A stretch of 64,000 bases of DNA from contig CAZPHB010000010.1 of assembly GCA_964586595.1 (NCBI GenBank), positions 1 through 64,000 on the forward strand. Reading direction: 5' to 3'. The translations under genes and the position numbers were made by a program. This document shows positions 7,516 to 16,505 of the stretch, one piece after another. Origin of the DNA: REEB481 sp964586595. GTDB lineage: Bacteria; Bacteroidota; Bacteroidia; NS11-12g; UBA955. Numbering within the stretch: position 1 is the first letter of the stretch; each line of letters opens with the position of its first letter. A model generated the notes under the pieces. That model was not told where the DNA came from and ran no database searches. It worked only from the letters and a program-made list of their open reading frames with translations.

Positions 7516-10134
7516 TTATCGAATTTTGGTAAGTAATGCTTCCAGTCTGGGTAATTGGACAGGGGCATCCGGATCCTCTTCGCCTGCAAGGGTTATTTCG
7601 TCCTTCAGTTCCCGGATGGATGTTACTGCCACCTTGCGCCAGGGTTTTTGTGCATCTTCCAGCAACCAGGTTTCGAAGTAGTCAATCAGTTCCAGCGCAT
7701 TGTTCGATTTCAGGTAGCCGATGTAGGTAACCATTTCTCTGATCCTGGTGGATTTGGGCACAAATTCGTTGCGCAGCAATTCTTTCAGGTAAGGAGCTTC
7801 TGAATTTTCTGGCAGCAGTTCATACAACCTTCGCGTCCAGGCTAATGCTATTTCCGGATAAGGATTCATCATACCGGCGCGGGCATACCGCACCGCGGTG
7901 GCGCTGTCTTTGATGGCCTCAATGCCGGCCAGCGACAAGGCAATGCTTGAATCCTGAGTGAGTGCGATAAACAGCGGGTCGAACGAGGCTTCCGGCTCGT
8001 AGAACGTTGCGCAGCGGCTCAGCCAATGAACGGCTGCGACACGGGTGTTGCGCACCGGATCGTTAAATGCCAGTTCTTTCACCCTGGGAAGCAATAAATC
8101 AATGATGGCCTTTTGGTTGTGACTTACGTTCAGACTGTATTCCAGCGCGTTGGCGCGCACCCAGGCATTGCGGTCTTTCAGTCCTGTAAGGAAAAATGAA
8201 GGCAGCAGGGCCGTGTCGGCTTCGTCAAAATCTTCTATGGAAACCTGTTCGATGGCAGCCACGCGCATCCACGCATCAGGAGCATAACGCAAACGATCGA
8301 ACAGCGGAGACAGTCCAAGGAGTGAAGCAGAGTCTGCCGGCCTTACAGGCGTGATGTCAATCAATGCCGGAAGGTGACCGTCGCCATCAGCAATCCACCA
8401 GTCGGGTTTTTCTTCCAGTGGGATTTTAAATTCAAAGTTTCCGCTGCTGTTCAGGTGCTCACGATCCAGCATCAGCGCGTGTTTTTGAATCTTGGAACCA
8501 TTGCCTGTCCATACCGAAAGAGGCATTTTAAATCCTTCCTCGGACGTTACATCGTCGCCATGCAGGGAAAAGCTGAGCGACAGGTGTTGTTCCTCCGGAA
8601 CATAAATCGCGTACGCCTGAAGGCGGAAGTTGCTTGGGTTCAGATACCACAGATCAAAAAACCAGTGCAGGTCTTCGCCGCTCACAGCTTCATAGGCCAT
8701 CCTGAGGTCATCCACTTCGGCGGTGCCATAAGCGTGCTGTGTGAGGTAGCGCTTCATTCCGGAAAAGAAGAGTTCATCACCCAGATATCCGCGCAGGTGA
8801 TGCAGGATCAAAGCGCCCTTCTGGTAGCTGTTCGCATTGAACATGGCGTTGGGGTTTCGATAGAAGTAGTTCACCACCGCAGCCTTTTCATCACCCAACA
8901 TATGGGCATACCATGACTGAATACGCCACTGTTCGAGCAGTTCGTCGGCGTAATCCTTTCCGTATTTATGTTCCCGCCACAGATATTCTCCGTAAGTGGC
9001 AAAACCTTCATTCAGCACCAGGTTGGCCCAGCTTTCGCAGGTCACCAAATCGCCAAACCAATGGTGGAATAGTTCGTGTGAGATGTAATCTTCTTCAGTG
9101 TTGTCGAGGTGTTTCCGTTCATCGTGCTGCAGGCGCATGTTGTGCACCACGGCGCCGGTATTTTCCATGGCACCGCTCACAAAATCACGCACCACCACCT
9201 GATCAAATTTCTCCCAGGGATATTCCACGCCGGTGATTTTTCCGAAGAAGTCAATCATTTCCGGAGTGTTGCCAAAAACCATGTTCGCATAACGTGCATA
9301 TTCAGGCTCGGTGTAATAACGAACCGGAAGTTCTTCGCTGCGCGCATCTTCGGTGATGTTCCATTTGCCGATGGCAACCATGGCCAGGTACGGGGCGTGG
9401 GGTTGTTCCTGTTGCCAGACATCCGTGCGTGTTCCATCGCCATTTTTGGTGCTGTACACAAGGCTTCCGTTTGAAAGGCTCACCAAGGTATCGGGGAACC
9501 GAAAGCTGAACCATTGGGTTGTTTTTTGGTTTGGCGCATCCAAGGTGGGAAACCAATGGCTGTTGCTTTCTGTTTCGCCTTGCGTCCACACCTGTGTAGG
9601 CACATCCGGGTCTTCGCCATGCGGGTCAATGAAGTAAATTCCCTGATCCGAGGTGATGGCATCCCAGGGTTTCGTGGCGTCTGATTTTGGCAGTGTACGG
9701 TAGCGAAGCTCCAGCGTTACGGTATCGCCGGTGCGCACAGGTTCCTGGAAATACACCGTGCATTTGGTGGTATCGTTGTTTTGGCGATATACCAATGGGC
9801 GTGGAGGGTTTGTGTTCAGGTACACGCCTTCAATGACCATTTCCTTTGCATCCAGCACCAGCGAATCGCGCGTTTTGGCAAAGGCGCTGAGGCGTAGCAT
9901 TGCTGTTCCGCTCACGCGCGTTCCCGGGATGTCCACATCCAGCTCGAGGCGGGTGTGCACCAGATTCCAGTACCGTGTGGCACTGGGTTTAAAGGTTTCA
10001 GATCCTGCCGGAACATCTTCGAGGTACGCTTCGTCGATTTCCGGAAAGGCATAATCCTGTTCCTGCTTTTTGAATAAACTACAGGAATGCAGGAGTAGCA
10101 GTGCCAGGATGCCGGGCAGGATGCGGATATTCAT
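7516..10134 (-). CDS. M1-family zinc aminopeptidase, lipoprotein
   Basis: An 872-residue aminopeptidase that removes N-terminal residues from peptides. A lipobox (LLLLHSC, Cys18) predicts a lipoprotein. The exopeptidase motif GAMEN is at 321-325; the zinc site is HELFHH at 353-358 with the third ligand Glu376 in NEGFATYGEY. The last third is a HEAT-like helical region (repeated Ala/Leu-rich helices such as NAWVRANALEY), as in the ERAP-like C-terminus. It is translationally coupled to the PfkB gene: the ATG shares its A with the upstream TGA (TGATG at 10132-10136). Peptide use fits the other peptidases in this window (M14, IadA, M19). Confidence 0.92.
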   Translation of the reverse strand: MNIRILPGILALLLLHSCSLFKKQEQDYAFPEIDEAYLEDVPAGSETFKPSATRYWNLVHTRLELDVDIPGTRVSGTAMLRLSAFAKTRDSLVLDAKEMVIEGVYLNTNPPRPLVYRQNNDTTKCTVYFQEPVRTGDTVTLELRYRTLPKSDATKPWDAITSDQGIYFIDPHGEDPDVPTQVWTQGETESNSHWFPTLDAPNQKTTQWFSFRFPDTLVSLSNGSLVYSTKNGDGTRTDVWQQEQPHAPYLAMVAIGKWNITEDARSEELPVRYYTEPEYARYANMVFGNTPEMIDFFGKITGVEYPWEKFDQVVVRDFVSGAMENTGAVVHNMRLQHDERKHLDNTEEDYISHELFHHWFGDLVTCESWANLVLNEGFATYGEYLWREHKYGKDYADELLEQWRIQSWYAHMLGDEKAAVVNYFYRNPNAMFNANSYQKGALILHHLRGYLGDELFFSGMKRYLTQHAYGTAEVDDLRMAYEAVSGEDLHWFFDLWYLNPSNFRLQAYAIYVPEEQHLSLSFSLHGDDVTSEEGFKMPLSVWTGNGSKIQKHALMLDREHLNSSGNFEFKIPLEEKPDWWIADGDGHLPALIDITPVRPADSASLLGLSPLFDRLRYAPDAWMRVAAIEQVSIEDFDEADTALLPSFFLTGLKDRNAWVRANALEYSLNVSHNQKAIIDLLLPRVKELAFNDPVRNTRVAAVHWLSRCATFYEPEASFDPLFIALTQDSSIALSLAGIEAIKDSATAVRYARAGMMNPYPEIALAWTRRLYELLPENSEAPYLKELLRNEFVPKSTRIREMVTYIGYLKSNNALELIDYFETWLLEDAQKPWRKVAVTSIRELKDEITLAGEEDPDAPVQLPRLEALLTKIR

Positions 10135-11042
10135 CAGAATCTGGACAATTGCTCGAAGCGGCCTACGCGGTCGGCAAGTTCCTGTTCGGTAACTTCCAGC
10201 AAACGTTCCGGGCCAAACTTTTCTACACAGAAACTCGCCAGGGCGCTGCCGTGTACGATGGCCTTGCGCATGGTGTCAAAATCTGTTTTTCCGTGACGGG
10301 CGATGTAACCGATAAAGCCACCCGCGAAGGTGTCACCCGCGCCGGTAGGATCGAATACTTCTTCCAGTGGAAGCGCAGGACAAAAGAAGATGTCATCACC
10401 ATGAAACAGCAGGGCGCCATGTTCTCCTTTTTTAATCACAAGAATGCGCGGGCCCATATTTCGGATCACTTTAGCGGCTTTCACCAGCGAGTATTCACCC
10501 GACAGCTGACGTGCTTCTTCGTCGTTGATGGTAAGCACATCGGTGAGGGTCAGCGTGTGGCGAAGGTCGTCCATGGCGCTTTCCATCCAGAAGTTCATGG
10601 TGTCCATCACCACCAGTTCCGGCTTTTGGTTCAGCCTTTCAATAACCGTGCTTTGCACTTTGGGACTGAGGTTGCCCAACATGATGTATCGGCTGTTTTG
10701 GTAGCTTTCCGGAAGAATAGGGTCGAAGCTGCCCAGCACATTCAGTTCGGTGGCGAGGGTGTCGCGGGTATTCATGTCGAGGTGATAACGGCCTTTCCAA
10801 TAGAAAGATTTTTCACCTTGTTTCACCTGAAGCCCGGAGGTGTTCACGCCACGATTCTTGAGTGTTTCAACAAATGGTTGCGGGAAATCTTCGCCCACCA
10901 CGGCCACCAGATTCACGTGTTCATGGAGCAGGGAAGAAGCCAGGCTGATGTAAGAAGCGGCGCCGCCAACAATGCGGTCGGTACTGCCAAAGGGAGTTTC
11001 GATGCCGTCGAAGGCCATGCTCCCAACTACGAGTATTGACAT
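10134..11042 (-). CDS. PfkB-family sugar or nucleoside kinase
   Basis: A 302-residue ribokinase-like kinase. The first PfkB signature region is VGGAASYISLASSL near residue 27; the second signature, DPTGAGDTFAGGF, carries the catalytic base Asp237 and the anion hole Gly-Ala-Gly. The substrate (ribose, adenosine, fructose or other) cannot be read from sequence. An upstream reading frame stays open to 11165 but its extra residues are low-complexity Lys/Phe and overlap the tRNA-Asn promoter region, so the ATG at 11040-11042 (MSILVVGSMAFDG) is chosen. The downstream M1 peptidase is coupled through TGATG. Confidence 0.85.
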   Translation of the reverse strand: MSILVVGSMAFDGIETPFGSTDRIVGGAASYISLASSLLHEHVNLVAVVGEDFPQPFVETLKNRGVNTSGLQVKQGEKSFYWKGRYHLDMNTRDTLATELNVLGSFDPILPESYQNSRYIMLGNLSPKVQSTVIERLNQKPELVVMDTMNFWMESAMDDLRHTLTLTDVLTINDEEARQLSGEYSLVKAAKVIRNMGPRILVIKKGEHGALLFHGDDIFFCPALPLEEVFDPTGAGDTFAGGFIGYIARHGKTDFDTMRKAIVHGSALASFCVEKFGPERLLEVTEQELADRVGRFEQLSRF

Positions 11043-11137
11043 AGGGAACAAAATTCCGGTATTTCCGGCAATCCTGCGCGGCAAACAGCTATTGCGTAAC
11101 CATTTTGAAAAAAATTTCTTTTTGAAGAAGAAAATTT

Positions 11138-11145
11138 TATTTTTG
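11138..11145 (+). promoter_or_regulatory. -7 box of the tRNA-Asn promoter
   Basis: TATTTTTG fits TAnnTTTG and is followed by CAGCCCC. It ends 20 bases before the tRNA. TTG triplets upstream are at 13 or about 30 bases, not the usual 18-21, so the -33 box is uncertain. Confidence 0.55.
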
Positions 11146-11165
11146 CAGCCCCTTCTAAGGGACAC

Positions 11166-11239
11166 TCCTCGATAGCTCAGCTGGTTAGAGCGAGCGGCTG
11201 TTAACCGCTAGGTCGTTGGTTCGAGCCCAACTCGGGGAG
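11166..11239 (+). tRNA. tRNA-Asn (anticodon GTT)
   Basis: A complete 74-base cloverleaf. Acceptor arm TCCTCGA pairs with TCGGGGA (one T-G pair); D arm GCTC/GAGC; anticodon arm AGCGG/CCGCT with loop CTGTTAA giving anticodon GTT; T arm GTTGG/CCAAC with TTCGAGC loop. The discriminator is G, and CA but not CCA follows in the DNA. Confidence 0.97.
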
Positions 11240-11242
11240 CAT

Positions 11243-11267
11243 AAGCCACCATACGGTGGCTTTTTTT
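11243..11267 (+). terminator. Intrinsic terminator after tRNA-Asn
   Basis: AAGCCACC and GGTGGCTT form an 8-pair stem around the loop ATAC, followed by a run of seven T. Confidence 0.93.
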
Positions 11268-11439
11268 ATGCGTAATGAGTTGGGTGAGCAGTTTATCCCG
11301 CTGAGGCAGCTGTGCAAGGAAGGAGCATATAAGCGGGGCGCTCAGCCAGGGAAGCTGAAAATAGCATCGGTGTAATTGATTCCGGGCTGCAGCATTTTGT
11401 ATGCGTGCATCGGCCTCACAGAGGCGTATATTGCAATGC

Positions 11440-11865
11440 ATGGAAGTTCGCGAATTGCCATTTAATAAGCTGATTCAACTCTCTAATTCAGATAAATCCG
11501 GGTACGCCTTAATGCTCCAAGGACATGAAATGTACACAAATCATCTGGGAACAGTGCATGCTGCAGCTCAATTTTCGCTGGCTGAAGCCTGCAGCGCTCA
11601 ACTTCTAAAGGAGTTATTTCATGCGCATGCCGATGTGTTTATTCCTTTGGTTCGTCAGGTTGCAGTGAAATACCGTAAACCTGCTTTGGGTGAGGTTTAT
11701 GGAAAGGCGATCTTGCTGGATACCTGTGTTGATGATGTGGTTGAACAACTTGAACACAGAAACAGAGTGCTTTTTCATGTAATGGTTCAACTTTTTGACA
11801 ACGCCGATACGCTGGTGATGCGTGCAGATTTTGAGTGGTTTTTAACGACAAAAGTTCAGGGTTGA
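11440..11865 (+). CDS. Hotdog-fold thioesterase-like protein (DUF4442/PaaI type)
   Basis: A 141-residue hotdog-fold protein. The signature stretch is HLGTVHAAAQFSLAEACSAQ, which in PaaI/YiiD-type thioesterases forms the central helix with the active-site acid (the Glu of LAEA). The second half (VAVKYRKPALGEVYGKA) is the paired strand region. It likely hydrolyses an acyl-CoA or acyl-ACP in the cytosol; the substrate is unknown. The ATG at 11440 (MEVRELPF) is chosen, since 13 extra upstream codons look like non-coding sequence. It is followed after 23 bases by the TfoX-C gene. Confidence 0.72.
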   Translation: MEVRELPFNKLIQLSNSDKSGYALMLQGHEMYTNHLGTVHAAAQFSLAEACSAQLLKELFHAHADVFIPLVRQVAVKYRKPALGEVYGKAILLDTCVDDVVEQLEHRNRVLFHVMVQLFDNADTLVMRADFEWFLTTKVQG

Positions 11866-11888
11866 ATCAACAGCCTGCAATCGCTGCC

Positions 11889-12143
11889 ATGAACGAGTTG
11901 TCTGAATTAAAGAATTTTGGTCCCTACATGGTGCGGATCTTAAACCAAATTGGCATCTATTCAAAGAATGATCTGTTGCAGGCCGATTTGAGGGAAATCT
12001 ACCACGCGCTGCAAGAGCAGGGCATCAAGCCCCATTTGCTTATTTTTTATTCTATAGAAATGGGACTTCAGAACCGAAAGTGGTCGGATATCGGCGAAGC
12101 AGAAAAACGCCGTATTCAGGAGGTTTTGGGTATAAACAAATAG
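11889..12143 (+). CDS. TfoX C-terminal domain protein
   Basis: An 84-residue protein matching the TfoX/Sxy C-terminal domain, a helix-hairpin-helix-like fold (LKNFGPYMVRILNQIGI then a DLLQADLREIYHAL helix). The N-terminal TfoX domain is absent, as is usual for stand-alone versions in Bacteroidota. In gamma-proteobacteria full TfoX activates competence genes; whether the isolated domain has such a role is unknown. A dprA gene lies at 55.7 kb, but there is no physical link. The ATG at 11889 is preferred over a GTG 18 codons upstream that overlaps the thioesterase gene. Confidence 0.75.
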   Translation: MNELSELKNFGPYMVRILNQIGIYSKNDLLQADLREIYHALQEQGIKPHLLIFYSIEMGLQNRKWSDIGEAEKRRIQEVLGINK

Positions 12144-12252
12144 TGAAGTCTATGTTCACAACTGTGGTGCTGTAAGTGAAAGCATCCATTGCCCCCAATG
12201 AATTGATGTGGCCCGGGGCCTGTCATAAGCCGCAGTGTGCACATTTTAACGC

Positions 12253-12287
12253 ATAAAAAAACTGCGACCCGTTTCCAGGCCGCAGTT
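12253..12287 (-). terminator. Intrinsic terminator of the T9SS cargo gene
   Basis: On the minus strand, AACTGCG and CGCAGTT form a stem, with an inner CC/GG pairing, followed by seven T (the A run at 12254-12260 on the plus strand). It lies 28 bases after the stop of the large T9SS cargo gene. Confidence 0.85.
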
Positions 12288-12314
12288 ATTCTTTAGGATA
12301 AAGATTGTATGGTG

Positions 12315-14867
12315 TTATTGCTGCAAAGCGATGCGCTTCATGTAGTGCGTATGTTCAGACTGAACCTGAATCCAGTAGATGCCATTGCTCAGGCCGGTGA
12401 GGTTCAGGTGCATGGTATTGGCTGCTGCTGCATTGTGCTGCATCACCACGCGTCCGTTGGCATCAACAACACTGATGTTCATGGTGCCGCTGAGTTGTTC
12501 TGTGAACTGCAGTGTTATAGTCCCTGTGCTTGGGTTAGGATACACCTCGAAGTTGCGCATGGGTAATTCATTGACTGAATTTGCCGGTTCCTGGAACCGT
12601 TTCAACTTGATAAATCTGGATTGTGCAGCCAGCAAATTCTGTGTGTCGGCTGTAGCTACAACAGCCCATTGCAGCGTTACGCTGTCGCCGGGATTAAGCC
12701 CCTGGCTGACCAGCAATGCATCTATTCCACCATAAGAAACAGTGAACACCGTGTCTTTACCGGAATTGTTTGATGGGAATGAGAATGTGGGAGTATTGAA
12801 GTTGCCACCGGGAAGGATGGCCACCCAGCGATAGGTCACAGGTAAGGTACCTGCTGTGCTTTTGCGCCAGATGATGTCCACCAGGTCAGGCTGGGAAGGC
12901 TTTACCGTGAGTGAAGCGCCATCAGCAGGTGATACCAGTCCGAAGCTGCTCAATGGGGCAACCATATAACCGCGGATGAGGTCGATGGCAAAGCTTTCTG
13001 AATAGATGGTATCGGCGCTCGATGATGAAACGGCACGCACACGCCAAACAGCTTTAAGTGTGTCGCCTACCTTCAGTCCGAAGCTGGCAAGCACCTGGTC
13101 GATGGCGCCGAAGTTCAGGCTCAGGGTGGTATCGGCGCCGCTGTTGTCCGACGCCAATGCAAGGGCAGGTGGCGCGTATTTGTCCAGCGCGCGGAGGTCT
13201 GCCTGCCAGGTATAGCTTACGTTGCTGAGTTTGGCAGCGGAGGTCCAGCTGATGGTTACCGGGGTGGAAGCAGGGCCATTTACGCGAAGGCTGAAATTAT
13301 CTGGAGGACTCAGGTTGCTGATGCTTCCGAGGTCTTTGGTAGAACGCTTCAGCCGGATGTCCCAAATCTGGGAAGCGTCGCGTCGCTGGGTGTCGGCTGC
13401 CGCGCGCACGGTCCACTGCAAATCTATGCTGTCGCCCTGTTGGAGGCCAAGGCTTGCAAGGAGGTTGTCGAGTGCGCCAAGGGTAACGGTGAGTGTGGTA
13501 TCGGAACCGCTGTTGTCCGATGCGAGGCTTACGGCCGGACTGGCGAAACTGCCGCCTTTGGCTATGGCCAGCCATTGGTAGGTTACGGGCAAGGTGCCTG
13601 CCTTGGCAGCGCTCCAGCGAATCACAGCCTGTTGGGCCTGTCCGGAGGCCACGGTCAGTGCAGTTTCATCGGCCGGTGCCAACAGGTTGAAGGGCGACAA
13701 TGGAGCAACCATGTAGCCGCGGATGAGGTCGATGGCAAATGTGTCGGAATAAAGCGTATCTCCACTTGAAACTGCGCGCACACGCCATACGGCCTTAAGT
13801 GTGTCACCTACTTTTAAGCCAAGGCCGGCAAGCACTTGGTCAAGTGCGCCGAAGTTGAGGCTGAGCGTGGTGTCTTTACCGCTGTTGTCGGAGGCCAGTG
13901 CCAGCGCAGCGGGATTGAATCCGGAAATTGAACGGGCATCGGCCTGCCATTCGTAAACGGCACCGGGGAAGTTCTGTGCTGCAAACCAGTTGATCGTAAC
14001 GGGCGTCGATGCAGGTCCGTTCACGCGGAGGGATGCATTATTCGCCGGGCCGACCAGTTTGGGTGCAACGGGATTATTGGTGGCAACCCAGTTCCAGTCG
14101 GTGCGGGCAATGATGCCGTCCACCATGATGCCTTGGCCGGCATTGAACTGTCGGAGTGCAGCAAATTGTATGAAGTTTACATCTGTTTGGTCTCCGCCCA
14201 GCGGACCCAATGTGGGCTTGGCAGGTTCTGCGGTAATATCATCGCCATCGGCAAATACAAACAAGCTCACAGAATCGTTGGTGGCGGAGCCTGGAATGAA
14301 ATGGTATTTCACCACCGCCATGTAGGTCACGCCCGTATCGAGGTCGCTTGTCATGTTCACACCCGCAGTAGACGGGGCAGTTGACGAATTGAACGTAAGG
14401 CCAAGCCTGAACTGACTGGTTGAGCTGCCGGGAACAACATAGGTTCGTGCCCGGAAAGCCGAGCTGATGGCCGTGTACACAGGTACACTGTTGTTTGCAT
14501 ATTCCCCAACGTGGAAGAAATATCCTTGCGTACTGGTAGTTACCACCTTGTTCACCTTGAACAGGAATGCCGTGTACACTTTGCCGGAATCAACCCAGCT
14601 TGAGAACGGCCTGTTCTCGTCGCTGCCGGTATTGCTTACCGATGCAGCGTTGCCAACGCCACTTCCAAGATAAGCGGTCTTGCTCCACGACAATCCGCCG
14701 TTGCTTACTTTGATGGGATTGGTGGTGCCGGCGCTGTGGCCATACCAGCCGTTGTTTTGAAGGTTGTCACCCGATGTGTAATCGAAGTGCTCAACCAGTA
14801 AAGGGTTTTGGGCCTGCAACTGCGAAAGCAACAGCATTCCCGAAATGAGCGTATAGATTTTTTTCAT
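12315..14867 (-). CDS. T9SS cargo protein with four SusE-like repeats
   Basis: An 850-residue secreted protein. A signal peptide (MKKIYTLISGMLLLSQLQAQ) is followed by a domain of about 245 residues, shared with the next gene, that looks like a jelly-roll/lectin-type sandwich. Residues about 267-760 hold four repeats of 110-125 residues with the SusE/SusF-type pattern (LxxPxDxxSL ... W ... YxWxA ... SDNSGxDTTL ... GLxxGD ... WxVRA); repeats 1 and 3 resemble each other most, as do 2 and 4, suggesting duplication of a two-repeat block. The end (about 775-850, VYPNPSTGTITLQF ... MKRIALQQ) is a type A T9SS sorting domain, so the protein should be carried to the cell surface. SusE-like domains bind starch in Bacteroides; the ligand here is unknown. 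The ATG at 14865-14867 gives the signal peptide. Confidence 0.88.
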   Translation of the reverse strand: MKKIYTLISGMLLLSQLQAQNPLLVEHFDYTSGDNLQNNGWYGHSAGTTNPIKVSNGGLSWSKTAYLGSGVGNAASVSNTGSDENRPFSSWVDSGKVYTAFLFKVNKVVTTSTQGYFFHVGEYANNSVPVYTAISSAFRARTYVVPGSSTSQFRLGLTFNSSTAPSTAGVNMTSDLDTGVTYMAVVKYHFIPGSATNDSVSLFVFADGDDITAEPAKPTLGPLGGDQTDVNFIQFAALRQFNAGQGIMVDGIIARTDWNWVATNNPVAPKLVGPANNASLRVNGPASTPVTINWFAAQNFPGAVYEWQADARSISGFNPAALALASDNSGKDTTLSLNFGALDQVLAGLGLKVGDTLKAVWRVRAVSSGDTLYSDTFAIDLIRGYMVAPLSPFNLLAPADETALTVASGQAQQAVIRWSAAKAGTLPVTYQWLAIAKGGSFASPAVSLASDNSGSDTTLTVTLGALDNLLASLGLQQGDSIDLQWTVRAAADTQRRDASQIWDIRLKRSTKDLGSISNLSPPDNFSLRVNGPASTPVTISWTSAAKLSNVSYTWQADLRALDKYAPPALALASDNSGADTTLSLNFGAIDQVLASFGLKVGDTLKAVWRVRAVSSSSADTIYSESFAIDLIRGYMVAPLSSFGLVSPADGASLTVKPSQPDLVDIIWRKSTAGTLPVTYRWVAILPGGNFNTPTFSFPSNNSGKDTVFTVSYGGIDALLVSQGLNPGDSVTLQWAVVATADTQNLLAAQSRFIKLKRFQEPANSVNELPMRNFEVYPNPSTGTITLQFTEQLSGTMNISVVDANGRVVMQHNAAAANTMHLNLTGLSNGIYWIQVQSEHTHYMKRIALQQ

Positions 14868-14974
14868 GGTTTGTGCATTAATTGGATTTACATCTACTAA
14901 ATCAAACACTTGAATGGCCTTGAGGTTTTAACCTATGGAAGACAAAATCATTTTTAATTAGATGTCCACACGTT

Positions 14975-16408
14975 TTATCTGCCAATCATCAGGCGTTGAG
15001 GGCTGAAGCTGATGCCGTTTGCGTGAACATCAATCATGTAGATGCCTTCGGGTAATGTTTCGAGGGAAATCCGGGCAGGCTGGCCTGCAGGCTCCAGGCC
15101 GGTGAATACAAGTCGTCCAAGCGCATCGAATACGCGGATGTGCAGCATGCCACTTTTTACTGCATTTGTGTGCAGCTCAACATATCCGTTGCCGGGATTG
15201 GGGTAGAGGCTGAATTCTTTCAGTTCCCTTATTTCATCCGCAGCGGAGCCGTTGCCTTTCCTGATTAGGTCAATATTATACACATTCGAATACAGGGTAT
15301 CGGTTCCGGCCGTCGCGCGCACGCGCCAGACCGCTTTGAGGGTATCTCCGGGTTGAACGCCAAGACTTGCCAACGCCGTTTCGATGGCGCCGTAGGTAAG
15401 GCTCAGCACAGTGTCCGCGCCGCTGTTGTCGGATGGCAGCGCCAGTGCAGGAGGGTTGAACGTGCCGCCGGCACGTGCATCTGCCTGCCACTCATACACC
15501 ACATTGCCACCCACGTTACGCACTGCAGACCAGCTGATGCTTACCGGAGTTCCGGCAGGCCCGTCGAGGTTCAGGGTGGAATTATTGGCAGGACTCAACA
15601 ATACAGGCGCCACCGGAGTGGAGGTAGCCAGCCATTCCCAATTGTTGCGTACAATCAGCCCGTCAACGGTAATGCGCTGACCTGCATTGAATTGGCGAAG
15701 CGCGATGTACTGCATGAGATTTACATCGCCTTGGGTGCCCGCCACAGGTCCCGCATCGGCTTTGGCAGGTTCGGCGCTGATGTTGGCGCCATCTTCAAAT
15801 ACATACAAACTTACCGAGTCGTTGGCTGCTCCGGGAATGAACTGATATTTCACCACCACCAGGTAGGTACGGCCGGTATCCAGATCACGGCTTACATCCA
15901 CGCCCTGCGCTGACGGAGGTGTGGCAGAATTGAACGTAATCCCCATTCTGAAAGTGGCTGCGGTAGTGCCGGGAACCACATATGTGCGGGCCCGGAAAGC
16001 AAAACTGATGGAAGTATATGCCGGATTGGCTGTATCGCTGTATTCCCCCATATGAAAAAAATACCCCTGATTCCCAGTGTTCACTTCGCCATTCACCCGC
16101 ATCAGGAAACCGGCGTACACGGCACCTGAACGTACAAAACTGCTCAGCGGCCTGTTTTCGTCGCTGCCGGTATTGCTTACCGCTGCTGCATTTCCAACGC
16201 CACTCCCCAGATACGGCGTCTGTGCCCAGGATAGACCGCCATCGGTAACCTTGATCGGATTGGTTGTACCGGCGCTGTGCGCATTCCATCCATTGTCTTG
16301 CAGGTTGGTACCCGCATCATAATTGAAATGTTCAACAAGCAAAGGCGCCTGCCCCTGCAAAGACCAGCCCAGAAGGCCAAAACAAACGAGTGTCAGGTGT
16401 TTCTTCAT
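14975..16408 (-). CDS. T9SS cargo protein with one SusE-like repeat (paralogue)
   Basis: A 477-residue shorter paralogue of the next gene downstream. Signal peptide, then the same N-terminal domain (PLLVEHFNYDAGTNLQ; NRPLSSF; FRARTYVVPG), one SusE-like repeat at about residues 267-390 and a type A sorting domain (LYPNPGNGYVELHT ... PQRLMIGR). The pair evidently arose by tandem duplication with later gain or loss of repeats. Both are on the same strand, 107 bases apart, and may be co-transcribed; the long one has a clear terminator after it. Cell-surface location is inferred from the T9SS tail. Confidence 0.87.
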   Translation of the reverse strand: MKKHLTLVCFGLLGWSLQGQAPLLVEHFNYDAGTNLQDNGWNAHSAGTTNPIKVTDGGLSWAQTPYLGSGVGNAAAVSNTGSDENRPLSSFVRSGAVYAGFLMRVNGEVNTGNQGYFFHMGEYSDTANPAYTSISFAFRARTYVVPGTTAATFRMGITFNSATPPSAQGVDVSRDLDTGRTYLVVVKYQFIPGAANDSVSLYVFEDGANISAEPAKADAGPVAGTQGDVNLMQYIALRQFNAGQRITVDGLIVRNNWEWLATSTPVAPVLLSPANNSTLNLDGPAGTPVSISWSAVRNVGGNVVYEWQADARAGGTFNPPALALPSDNSGADTVLSLTYGAIETALASLGVQPGDTLKAVWRVRATAGTDTLYSNVYNIDLIRKGNGSAADEIRELKEFSLYPNPGNGYVELHTNAVKSGMLHIRVFDALGRLVFTGLEPAGQPARISLETLPEGIYMIDVHANGISFSPQRLMIGR

Positions 16409-16505
16409 GCGGTTGAGGTTTTGGGTTTAAGCGTCAAAGTTTACAATTTCAACAGTGCAAATACATACCAGTTGGCAAAAAAAGTGGATGCCAATCTGGG
16501 TCAGC

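Noticed and set aside
10101..11039. Plus-strand 312-codon open frame
   Set aside because: Antisense to the PfkB kinase gene; His/Phe-rich composition typical of antisense reading.
11208..11441. Minus-strand 77-codon frame ending in RVGLEPTT
   Set aside because: The end is the antisense of tRNA-Asn; this RVGLEPTT-type tail is a well-known false protein from tRNA genes.
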